A DNA stretch of 64,000 nt. It comes from JBMFVE01 sp049966155. GTDB taxonomy: Bacteria > Bacteroidota > Ignavibacteria > Kryptoniales > JAKASW01. Within the stretch, counting starts at the first letter, position 1. Every line of letters begins with the position of its first letter. The stretch covers positions 1-64,000 of the forward strand of contig JBMFVE010000003.1 in assembly GCA_049966155.1 (NCBI GenBank). Reading direction: 5' to 3'. The notes under the pieces are model-generated. The model saw only the letters and a program-made list of their open reading frames with translations, was not told the origin of the DNA and made no database searches. The translations under genes were made by a program, and so were the position numbers. Shown here piece after piece: positions 52,092 through 60,111 of this stretch.

Positions 52092-53797
52092 ACAAAAAAT
52101 ACTACCTTTTGACATTTCCTTTTTTAATTTTGTGCACAGGAATTTTGTACAGCCAGGACCTCACACAACAGGGATTGGCCCTCCTTCAAAAGAAGGATTA
52201 CGAAGGAGCTGCAGCAGTTTTGAGGAGAGCTGTTGAAACAAGTCCAAGGTCCGAGCAAGCAAATGCATACCTCGGAGAAGCCCTATTTCACCTTGGTAAG
52301 CTGGACAGCGCTGAAATATTTCTTAAGAAAGCTGTTGATTTGAACAGCGAATATGCTGAGGCATATGCAGCACTGGGGGATCTTTACATTCAAAAGAAGA
52401 ACATTCCTTCCGCGATAGATAATTATAGACTTGCTTCAAGGTATGACAACAAGAACATTGACTATGTATTGAAACTTGGTGACGCCCAGCTTCAGGCAGA
52501 TTCACTTGATGCAGCGATGGCTTCGTTTGTCAGAGCAACCACAATACAGGAAAAAAATCCGCGTGCTATTGAAGGTATCGGGGATGTCTATTTAAAGCAA
52601 AACATCTATTCTGCCGCAATTGATAAATATAATGAGGCGTTGAAGTATGATTCTCTAAATGTTCCATTACGTCTTAAACTTGCCAATACTTATATGAAAA
52701 ATGGCGATGGTGCGAATGCATATGAGCAATTTGTAAAGGCATCTAGTCTTGATCCAAACAATGCTGATGCTCAGTTGCAGGCAGGAGAGCTCTTATATAT
52801 AAATCGACATTACACCGAAGCTATCCCGTTCCTTCAAAAGTATCACGAACTCAGACCGACTGATCAGAAAGAACTTTTACATCTTGGCATTGCTCTTTTC
52901 AGGTCAGGAAGGTTTTCTGATGCAATCGAGGTGTTTAAGAATTACTTGAAAGTTGAACCGAATTCTATTGATGTTAAGAAGGCACTTGCTGCTGCTTACC
53001 ACTTTGAAAAAGATTATCAGGATTCGTATAAAGTATATAATTCTATCCCGTTTGACTCCTTGGATGCAAAGGATCTGGTACGTTTTGGGCTTGACGCTAA
53101 CTCCATGCCACAAAGGGACACCAGTATGGTAATTAAAGCATGGTCGAGAGCTGTTCAGCTAGATACAACATCCCAGCTTTCTGAAATAGAATATCTTCTG
53201 GGAACAGTCTTGTTTGGTGCAAAGGATTATACAGCGGCAATAGCGCACTTCCAGAGGAGGCTCATGTTCGAGCCAAATGACGTGGCTGCACTGCTGAATA
53301 TGGGGTTGTGTTATTTTATAATTCAAGATTACTCACACGCGATTGCTGCATTGCGAAAGGTAACTGAACTCAAACCACAAAACCTGCAGGGCCAATTATG
53401 GCTGGCGCGTGCCTACATTTATGCCGATTCTCTGGAGCAGGCTAAAGATGTCTATCAAAATGTTATAAAAGTTGCGCTTAATGACACAACTGGGGATCAT
53501 TCCCAGGATTTGAATGAGGCTTATAGGCAAACAGCCCTGTATCAAATTATAACAGGAAGCAAGCTGCAAAAAGACAGGCCCGAGGAGGCAAAGAGGTTTT
53601 ATAACGACGCACTGCCCAATCTTTTGACAGCTTTAAAATACGATCCGAAGGAGCCGAAGACCCATGCTCTTCTGGCACAGGATTATGCATTGCTGGGAAA
53701 AATAGATGATGCCTGCAAGGAGATCAAAATAGTATTAAGAGTTGACCCAAGGAACGAGCAAATGTTAAAGTTGCAAAAGTCTCTTGGATGTGAATAA
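52088..53797 (+). CDS. TPR-repeat exported protein
   Basis: The 569-residue protein has an N-terminal signal peptide (about residues 1-22) and ten or more tetratricopeptide repeats covering nearly all of the rest. Clear examples are AYAALGDLYIQKKNIPSAID, DAQLQAGELLYINRHYTEAI and AALLNMGLCYFIIQDYSHAI. These form a curved helical solenoid for protein binding, here in the periplasm. It closes the ExbB-ExbD-ExbD-TonB-PBP-TPR run. A role as assembly platform for the complex is inferred from position only. Confidence 0.9.
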   Translation: MNKKYYLLTFPFLILCTGILYSQDLTQQGLALLQKKDYEGAAAVLRRAVETSPRSEQANAYLGEALFHLGKLDSAEIFLKKAVDLNSEYAEAYAALGDLYIQKKNIPSAIDNYRLASRYDNKNIDYVLKLGDAQLQADSLDAAMASFVRATTIQEKNPRAIEGIGDVYLKQNIYSAAIDKYNEALKYDSLNVPLRLKLANTYMKNGDGANAYEQFVKASSLDPNNADAQLQAGELLYINRHYTEAIPFLQKYHELRPTDQKELLHLGIALFRSGRFSDAIEVFKNYLKVEPNSIDVKKALAAAYHFEKDYQDSYKVYNSIPFDSLDAKDLVRFGLDANSMPQRDTSMVIKAWSRAVQLDTTSQLSEIEYLLGTVLFGAKDYTAAIAHFQRRLMFEPNDVAALLNMGLCYFIIQDYSHAIAALRKVTELKPQNLQGQLWLARAYIYADSLEQAKDVYQNVIKVALNDTTGDHSQDLNEAYRQTALYQIITGSKLQKDRPEEAKRFYNDALPNLLTALKYDPKEPKTHALLAQDYALLGKIDDACKEIKIVLRVDPRNEQMLKLQKSLGCE

Positions 53798-53886
53798 ACT
53801 GTAATTTTTTTAGGCACGGTTGGGTGTGCCGTGTCCGGAACATAATTCACTGATTCAAAAACTAAAGAGGAAAAGGAGAGGCGACA

Positions 53887-56013
53887 GTGGAACTTACACT
53901 GATACTGTCAATTAGCGTCTTGTCACTTTTGTTTGCCGGATACCTGGCCTTCTATGTTTTGAAGCATGATCGTGGTACACCTGAAATGCAAAGAATAAGC
54001 GATGCAATACGTCAGGGTGCCGAGGCCTTTTTGAAAAGGCAATACTCAACTATCGCAATGTTGAGTGTGCTGACTGCTGCGATTATATTTTTGCTTTATG
54101 CATTTGTTAGAAAACCGATGCCAAATGATCCTGTTGGCCCTGTCCAGCTTGCTTCTTACACTGCCCTTGCATTTCTATTTGGTGCACTCTGTTCAGGAGT
54201 TGCAGGATATATTGGAATGTTTGTTTCTATCAGGGCGAATGGACGAACTGCCAATGCGGCTCTTAGCTCCCTGAACAGTGCCCTTCAGATTTCAATGAGA
54301 GGTGGGGCGGTTTCGGGATTGTTCGTGGTTGCTATGAGTTTGCTTGGTGTGGGCGGACTATTTGGTGTACTTCAGCTGTCAGGCGCCCCCATTCCTAAAA
54401 TTCCGTTTATGATAGTTGGATTCGGATTTGGAGCTTCATTTGTGGCACTTTTTGCACAGCTGGGAGGAGGGATTTACACGAAGGCAGCTGATGTGGGCGC
54501 CGACCTTGTCGGAAAGGTTGAAGCCGGAATTCCCGAAGATGACCCACGGAATCCAGCGGTAATTGCTGATCTCGTGGGTGATAATGTTGGTGATTGTGCC
54601 GGCCGTGGTGCAGATTTGTTTGAATCTACAGCTGCCGAAAACATTGGCGCAATGATTTTGGGCGTTGCCCTATATGGTTACTTCGGAGTTCAGGGGATTA
54701 TGTTTCCGCTTGTAGTTCGTGCGTTCGGGCTTATCTCCTCCATCATTGGTGTGATGTTCGTGAAGACTGCAGAAGATGCGGATCCAATGAAAGCTTTGAA
54801 CCGTGGGTATTACATCACTGCCACTCTGGCTGGAATAGGATTTTTTATAGGATCTAAATGGCTCCTTTCATCCAATACTGCACCTGATGCATGGTGGCAC
54901 TTCTTTTTTGCGGGTCTTATTGGAATTTTAACAAGTATTGCATTTGTTTACATTACGCAATATTTCACTGAATATAAGTTCAGGCCTGTGAAGTCAATTG
55001 CTGAAGCGTCCCAAACTGGGCCAGCAACTAACATTATTACAGGGTTTGCTGTGGCCCTTGAATCGACTTACATGCCCGTCATTACGATTTCAATTGCAAT
55101 CGTCGGATCGTACTATCTGGGATTGACAACAGGAATTCCAAATGCTGGACTTTTTGGCACGGCTGTCGCGACAATGGGGATGCTGGGTACAGCAGCGTAT
55201 ATTCTTGCTATGGATACCTTTGGGCCAATTACTGACAATGCAGGTGGCATTGTAGAGATGAGCGGTCAACCCGAGAGTGTTAGGAAGAAAACAGATCGGC
55301 TGGATGCAATTGGAAACACCACAAAGGCGTTGACAAAGGGATATGCAATCGGATCGGCAGCCCTGGCAGCATTCCTTCTATTTTCCGCCTATATTGACGA
55401 TGTTAATGTGCTTTTGAAAGAAAAGGGAATGTCGGCTATGGTTGCCGTGAACATTGCAAAACCTGAAGTCTTCATTGGCGGTTTGCTTGGTGCAGCGCTT
55501 GTATTTTTGTTTAGTTCGCTTGCTATCAAGGCCGTTGGAAGGGCCGCATACTATGTAATTAACGATGTCCGTGCCCAGTTCAAAGAGAAACCGGGCATTC
55601 TGGCAGGAACGGAGCAACCCGATTATGGCAGGACAGTTGACATTGTGACACGTGGAGCCCTGAAGAATATGGTAGGGCCTGGTCTGCTTGCCGTAGGCAC
55701 ACCCATACTCGTCGGGGTTATATTTAGATTTTTGAACATAGGCGCTGAGGCTGTGGCTGCTCTGCTGATGGTGGGAACAATTGCCGGGATCCTTATGGCG
55801 ACAGTGTTAAACAACGGAGGGGGTGCCTGGGACAACGCTAAAAAGTATATTGAAACAGGGATGTATGGCGGAAAAAGAAGTGATTCCCACAAAGCTGCGG
55901 TTGTGGGAGATACTGTTGGAGATCCTTTTAAGGATACTGCTGGCCCGTCACTTCATGTACTAATAAAACTGCTCGCGACGATTACACTTGTTCTTGCGCC
56001 GCTGTTTGTTTAA
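53887..56013 (+). CDS. hppA: Membrane-bound H+-pumping pyrophosphatase, K+-independent type
   Basis: This 708-residue integral membrane enzyme of about 16 helices couples PPi hydrolysis to cation export. Catalytic motifs are KAADVGADLVGKVEAGIPED, NVGDCAGRGADLFE, DTFGPITDNAGGI and VVGDTVGDPFKDTAGPS. Lys480 in GNTTKALTKGYAIGS occupies the position where K+-dependent enzymes have Ala, which predicts activity without K+. The start is GTG 53887 behind AAAAGGAGAG. Together with a PPi-type phosphofructokinase it suggests that PPi stores energy in this organism. Confidence 0.95.
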   Translation: MELTLILSISVLSLLFAGYLAFYVLKHDRGTPEMQRISDAIRQGAEAFLKRQYSTIAMLSVLTAAIIFLLYAFVRKPMPNDPVGPVQLASYTALAFLFGALCSGVAGYIGMFVSIRANGRTANAALSSLNSALQISMRGGAVSGLFVVAMSLLGVGGLFGVLQLSGAPIPKIPFMIVGFGFGASFVALFAQLGGGIYTKAADVGADLVGKVEAGIPEDDPRNPAVIADLVGDNVGDCAGRGADLFESTAAENIGAMILGVALYGYFGVQGIMFPLVVRAFGLISSIIGVMFVKTAEDADPMKALNRGYYITATLAGIGFFIGSKWLLSSNTAPDAWWHFFFAGLIGILTSIAFVYITQYFTEYKFRPVKSIAEASQTGPATNIITGFAVALESTYMPVITISIAIVGSYYLGLTTGIPNAGLFGTAVATMGMLGTAAYILAMDTFGPITDNAGGIVEMSGQPESVRKKTDRLDAIGNTTKALTKGYAIGSAALAAFLLFSAYIDDVNVLLKEKGMSAMVAVNIAKPEVFIGGLLGAALVFLFSSLAIKAVGRAAYYVINDVRAQFKEKPGILAGTEQPDYGRTVDIVTRGALKNMVGPGLLAVGTPILVGVIFRFLNIGAEAVAALLMVGTIAGILMATVLNNGGGAWDNAKKYIETGMYGGKRSDSHKAAVVGDTVGDPFKDTAGPSLHVLIKLLATITLVLAPLFV

Positions 56014-56045
56014 AATTTTGTATTCAGAAGATTTATAGTTAAAAT

Positions 56046-56074
56046 AGCCCCTCATGGTGAGGGGCTTTATTTTA
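56046..56074. terminator. Bidirectional terminator between hppA and dapD
   Basis: AGCCCCTCA (56046-56054) pairs with TGAGGGGCT (56058-56066) around a TGG loop. It is followed by TTATTTTA on the plus strand and by ATTTTAAC on the minus strand, so it can serve both convergent genes. Confidence 0.85.
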
Positions 56075-56914
56075 CCTGAGCGCGCTTTCAAGTACCGTTG
56101 CTGCGTCAGTGCGTTCGTCACGGTACTTAACGATGACAGGTGTATATAGTGATATCCCGTTAACGTTTCCAAAGCTGTTTGAAGTTCTCCTTGATCCAGG
56201 AACGACAACGGCGCCCTCCGGAATTATCAACGGTTTATTTTCGTCTTTGCGATAGACCTTCTTTCTTACAAGGTCATAAACAGGCGTAGAACCGGTTATT
56301 ATGCAACCTGCAGCTATTACTGCCCGCCTTTTTACCACAGTTCCTTCATAAATACCACTGTTGCCGCCAATCATTACTTCATCTTCAATTATTACCGGCA
56401 ATTGACCAACGGGTTCCAAAACACCTCCAATTTGTGCTCCTGCACTCAAATGAACATGACGGCCAATTTGAGCGCATGAACCAACAAGAGTATGGGAATC
56501 GAGCATCGTCCCTGAGTCTACATAGGCGCCTATATTTACATAGGTGGGAGGCATAATGACAACTCCAGAGGCAACGAAAGCACCTTTTCTGATTGAACTT
56601 CCGCCAGGTACGAGCCTTATTCCGGAACCGATTTTGAGGGACTTTGGGGGTAAATTGTGCTTATCAAAAAAAATGTTATTGCTTCCAAGTCTTATTTCAG
56701 TGACCTTACCTGTGCGAAATGCTAGCAGGATTCCCTCCTTCACCCAGGTGCAGACACGCCATCCGCTTTCGGTTGTGTGATCAATCTCTGCAGCACGAAT
56801 TTGCCCGGAATCAAGCAACTCAAGGAAAGACCTTACCAGCCTTTCTGTCTTGGAGGTTATGGAACCGGATCTATATTCTACCTCAATCTTTTCTTGAAGT
56901 TCAAGTTTATTCAT
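56072..56914 (-). CDS. dapD: 2,3,4,5-tetrahydropyridine-2,6-dicarboxylate N-succinyltransferase
   Basis: The 280-residue enzyme acts in the succinylase branch of diaminopimelate and lysine synthesis. Left-handed beta-helix hexapeptide repeats are evident (GVVIMPPTYVNIGAYVDSG, GTMLDSHTLVGSCAQIGRHV, EDEVMIGGNSGIYEGTVVK). The N-terminal helical domain is typical of DapD. It is the last gene of the dap operon; its ATG overlaps the dapA stop by 4 bases. Confidence 0.93.
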   Translation of the reverse strand: MNKLELQEKIEVEYRSGSITSKTERLVRSFLELLDSGQIRAAEIDHTTESGWRVCTWVKEGILLAFRTGKVTEIRLGSNNIFFDKHNLPPKSLKIGSGIRLVPGGSSIRKGAFVASGVVIMPPTYVNIGAYVDSGTMLDSHTLVGSCAQIGRHVHLSAGAQIGGVLEPVGQLPVIIEDEVMIGGNSGIYEGTVVKRRAVIAAGCIITGSTPVYDLVRKKVYRKDENKPLIIPEGAVVVPGSRRTSNSFGNVNGISLYTPVIVKYRDERTDAATVLESALR

Positions 56915-57822
56915 GCGTTTACCGGGACATGAATAAGTTCAAGTTCCAGCAAAATTTTTCTGATCTTCTCCCGAGTTGAATCTGAAGGGGGAACAAGCGG
57001 TAGCCGATAAACCTCCTCAATCATTCCCATCATTGCCAAAGCTGCCTTGACTGGAATAGGATTGGATTCGGTAAAGTTCACATTCATTAAGGGAAGCAAT
57101 TTGTAATGAAGCTTTCGTGCTGATTCGAAATCGCCTGATAAAGAATATCTTATCATGTCACCAAAAATTTTTGGGACTTCATTTGCAGCAACAGATATAA
57201 CCCCATCGCCACCAAGCGCAATAACAGGCAAGGCGATCGCATCGTCACCCGAATAAACCGCAAAGTTTTCAGGTCTACCTCTCAGTATTTCCATAATCTG
57301 GGAAATGTTACCACTAGCTTCCTTCACGCCCACCACGTTTGGCACTTCTTCGGCTAATCGCAATGTCGTTTCAGATGCAATGTTACTTCCAGTTCTTCCA
57401 GGCACGTTATAAATAATAATCGGTATGTCGGCTGCTTCCGCTATTTCCGCATAGTGCCTGAACAGCCCTTCTTGCGTTGGTTTGTTGTAGTATGGGGCAA
57501 CCGAAAGGACTCCATCTGCGCCGACCGCTTTTGCATGTACTGTTAATGAAATGGCTTCACGAGTTGAATTGCTCCCTGCACCGACAATAACGGGAACGCG
57601 GCGATTTGCCTGATCCATAACTATCTCCATCACCTGATGGTGTTCAGCATGTGAAAGTGTAGCGCTTTCACCTGTTGTTCCTGCTGGCAGAATTGCCTCA
57701 ATCCCGTTTGATATTTGGAATTCTACGAGTTCTCTAAGACGCGGTTCGTCGATTAATCCGTTCCTGTTGAACGGTGTGATGAGAGCTACTCCAGTTCCCC
57801 TGAACGGCTTCTTTTTCATCAT
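56911..57822 (-). CDS. dapA: 4-hydroxy-tetrahydrodipicolinate synthase
   Basis: The 303-residue TIM-barrel enzyme condenses pyruvate with aspartate semialdehyde. Features are GTGVALITPFNRNG, GTTGESATLSHAEH, YYNKPTQEGLFRHY (general acid Tyr), YNVPGRTGSNI and the Schiff-base Lys in VVGVKEASGN. It overlaps dapB and dapD by 4 bases each. Like its neighbours it should be controlled by the lysine riboswitch upstream of dapB. Confidence 0.95.
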   Translation of the reverse strand: MMKKKPFRGTGVALITPFNRNGLIDEPRLRELVEFQISNGIEAILPAGTTGESATLSHAEHHQVMEIVMDQANRRVPVIVGAGSNSTREAISLTVHAKAVGADGVLSVAPYYNKPTQEGLFRHYAEIAEAADIPIIIYNVPGRTGSNIASETTLRLAEEVPNVVGVKEASGNISQIMEILRGRPENFAVYSGDDAIALPVIALGGDGVISVAANEVPKIFGDMIRYSLSGDFESARKLHYKLLPLMNVNFTESNPIPVKAALAMMGMIEEVYRLPLVPPSDSTREKIRKILLELELIHVPVNA

Positions 57823-58577
57823 TTTTGTCCTTTCAGTATTTGTTGTAAAACGTCTTTAAATTGGTGAAATCCTGTTTTCCCAAAAACCCACTCAGCTGCA
57901 AGAATGGCTCCGCTTGCAAAAGCTTTTCTTCCGCGTGAGGTGTGAGTAAACTCAATTTTTTCATTTTCGGAATCAAATATAACAGTATGTGTTCCAAATT
58001 CTCCTCCTACACGGATTGAATTTACTTGTAATTCCTCTGGCAAAATTTTTCCTTTTGGGATTCCATTAAGTATTTGCTTCTTATTTGGGAAATTTTTTAT
58101 GATAGATTCAGCTATAGCCAGTGCTGTCCCACTTGGCGCGTCGGCTTTCTGATTATGATGGACTTCAACAACAGCGCAATCGTATTCAGGAAAACGTCCA
58201 AAATAAGCAGAAGCGTCTTCTATGGATTTTATGAATAAATTCATTCCAATAGAAAAGTTCGATCCATAAACGGCAGCATTACCGCATTGTTCAATAAGGT
58301 TCTTAGCTCTACCAATATCAGAGTACCAGCCTGTCGTTCCTATAACGATCGGCTTCTTAATTTCACAGGCCAGTTCAATATGCGGAATGACAGCGGACGA
58401 AACCGAAAAGTCAATCAATACATCACATTTTTCAAGAAGGCCCCTTTTTTCATCAATCTCACTGTTGTTGTCCACGGTGCAGATAACCGTGTACTTGAGC
58501 CTCTCTGCGGCTTCTGCAACTTCATGCCCCATCCTGCCGTAACCCAGAATCCCCAGCGCCAGGTTATTATTTCTCAT
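57819..58577 (-). CDS. dapB: 4-hydroxy-tetrahydrodipicolinate reductase
   Basis: The 252-residue NAD(P)H-dependent enzyme reduces the DapA product. The dinucleotide loop is LGILGYGRMGHEV. The substrate loop is IGTTGWYS. The signature is VEVHHNQKADAPSGTALAI. It is a little shorter than many DapB proteins, with a compact N-terminus. It is the first gene of dapB-dapA-dapD; GGAG is 12 bases before its ATG, and 103 bases separate it from the P1 stem of the lysine riboswitch. Confidence 0.94.
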   Translation of the reverse strand: MRNNNLALGILGYGRMGHEVAEAAERLKYTVICTVDNNSEIDEKRGLLEKCDVLIDFSVSSAVIPHIELACEIKKPIVIGTTGWYSDIGRAKNLIEQCGNAAVYGSNFSIGMNLFIKSIEDASAYFGRFPEYDCAVVEVHHNQKADAPSGTALAIAESIIKNFPNKKQILNGIPKGKILPEELQVNSIRVGGEFGTHTVIFDSENEKIEFTHTSRGRKAFASGAILAAEWVFGKTGFHQFKDVLQQILKGQK

Positions 58578-58680
58578 AATATTATTATGCTCCAGTTCAA
58601 TTTTTTAAGTGGAATGGGGCTGGCTGACGCGAGAAAGGTTTTATGGGGCCAGTCAAATAGCGCTCCATCCTCCACTCTTT

Positions 58681-58871
58681 ATTTGTAAGGATGACAGTCT
58701 GCAAGGCTTTCACCTTCTCCTGATTGGAGCCTGAGAGTTCAGGGCAGCCCAACCAATACTCCCGAAGATAGAGTAAGGGTTTCGGCGGCTCATCTTTTCA
58801 CCAGGCTTTGCCGACTCTTCGTGTCTCTACCTGGTTACTTGTACTTGCCGCGCCTCTATTTAACTACAAAT
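58681..58871 (-). promoter_or_regulatory. Lysine riboswitch (L box) upstream of dapB
   Basis: On the minus strand the P1 stem ATTTGTA (58871-58865) pairs with TACAAAT (58687-58681). Inside are hallmarks of the lysine aptamer: AGAGGCGCG, then CAAGTAAC, GAGCCGCCGAAAC, GGTTGGGCTG and the terminal ACTGTCATCC. A promoter TTGCTT (58903-58898), 17-base spacer, TAAATT (58880-58875) would start the RNA at the P1 stem. The 103 bases to dapB contain CTGGC/GCCAG pairs, but no clear terminator tail was found, so the expression platform is unresolved. Confidence 0.88.
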
Positions 58872-58961
58872 GTAAATTTAGCTGTATGTTGCATTGGAAG
58901 CAAATTTTCTTTTAAATGATAGTGCAACCTATTCACTTATATTGAAATGGATATCGTTACC

Positions 58962-58990
58962 TTGATGTTCAATTAAATTAAGATTATGTT
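58962..58990 (+). promoter_or_regulatory. Putative promoter of fba
   Basis: TTGATG (58962-58967), a 17-base spacer and TATGTT (58985-58990) are followed after about 50 bases by AAAGGAG and the ATG at 59046. It is divergent from the dap promoter. Confidence 0.4.
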
Positions 58991-59045
58991 TATACGTTAT
59001 TTGTTAGTCTATCTTGTAGAATTATAAAGGAGCAATACTAAAATC

Positions 59046-60050
59046 ATGTCAACAACTTATAAAAGTATTGGATTTGTAAACACCCGCGCTATGTTTCAGG
59101 CCGCCCTAAAAAATGGTTTTGCTGTGCCAGCGTATAATTTCAATAACATGGAACAGCTTCAGGCCATTGTCACGGCCTGTCTTGAAACCCAGTCGCCTGT
59201 TATTTTACAGGTATCTAAAGGAGCCAGGGATTATGCAGATCAGACACTTCTGCGGTACATGGGACAGGGTGCTGTTGAAATGATGAAGCGGATGGCAAAA
59301 GAAAAAAATCTTGGAGAAATTCCAATAGCATTGCATCTGGATCATGGCGACAGTTTTGAACTTTGCAAGTCCTGTGTTGAATCTGGTTTTTCATCGGTAA
59401 TGATAGATGGATCACATCTACCGTACGATGAAAACGTCACACTGACAAAGAAGGTGGTGGACTATGCCCATCAGTATGATGTAACTGTTGAGGGAGAGCT
59501 TGGAATTCTTGCAGGTGTTGAAGACGATGTGAGGGCAGAAGATCATTCATTTACCCGTCCTGAAGAAGTCGCTGATTTTTTAAGACAAACAGGAGTCGAT
59601 TCATTAGCGATTGCCATAGGTACTTCGCACGGTGCTTATAAGTTCAAACCAGGTCAAAAACCAAGGATCAGATTGGATATACTACATGAGATTGAGAAGA
59701 GGATCCCTGGATTTCCCATAGTATTGCATGGTTCATCTTCTGTACCGCAGGACGCTGTCGAAACTATAAATAAGTATGGGGGAAATTTGAAAGGATCTAT
59801 CGGTATTCCTGAGGACCAGCTTCGTGAAGCAGCACGATCTGCCGTTTGCAAGATCAATATAGACTCGGACGGACGACTTGTTATGACGGCAAAGATAAGA
59901 GAAGTATTTGCTTCCAAGCCTGAGGAGTTTGACCCCAGGAAGTACCTCGGTCCTGCTCGCGAGGCGCTGAAACAAATGTATATGTCAAAGAACAAAAACG
60001 TCCTGGGTAGTGCAGGACAGGCACCTGTAATTTTAGGCCTCATAAAATAG
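59046..60050 (+). CDS. fba: Class II fructose-bisphosphate aldolase
   Basis: The 334-residue zinc-dependent TIM barrel cleaves fructose 1,6-bisphosphate to triose phosphates. The metal and substrate motifs are LHLDHGDSFELCKSCVESGF, YDVTVEGELGILAGVED, AIGTSHGAYKF and VLHGSSSVPQ. The ATG follows AAAGGAGC. Next to a PPi-type phosphofructokinase and methylglyoxal synthase elsewhere in the window it completes part of glycolysis. The phosphoesterase gene starts 61 bases on. Confidence 0.95.
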   Translation: MSTTYKSIGFVNTRAMFQAALKNGFAVPAYNFNNMEQLQAIVTACLETQSPVILQVSKGARDYADQTLLRYMGQGAVEMMKRMAKEKNLGEIPIALHLDHGDSFELCKSCVESGFSSVMIDGSHLPYDENVTLTKKVVDYAHQYDVTVEGELGILAGVEDDVRAEDHSFTRPEEVADFLRQTGVDSLAIAIGTSHGAYKFKPGQKPRIRLDILHEIEKRIPGFPIVLHGSSSVPQDAVETINKYGGNLKGSIGIPEDQLREAARSAVCKINIDSDGRLVMTAKIREVFASKPEEFDPRKYLGPAREALKQMYMSKNKNVLGSAGQAPVILGLIK

Positions 60051-60111
60051 TAATTATGAAGGGTTGGTAATCTGCTTGAATCCTATCAGTACAAATTCTT
60101 AGGAGCATGAA

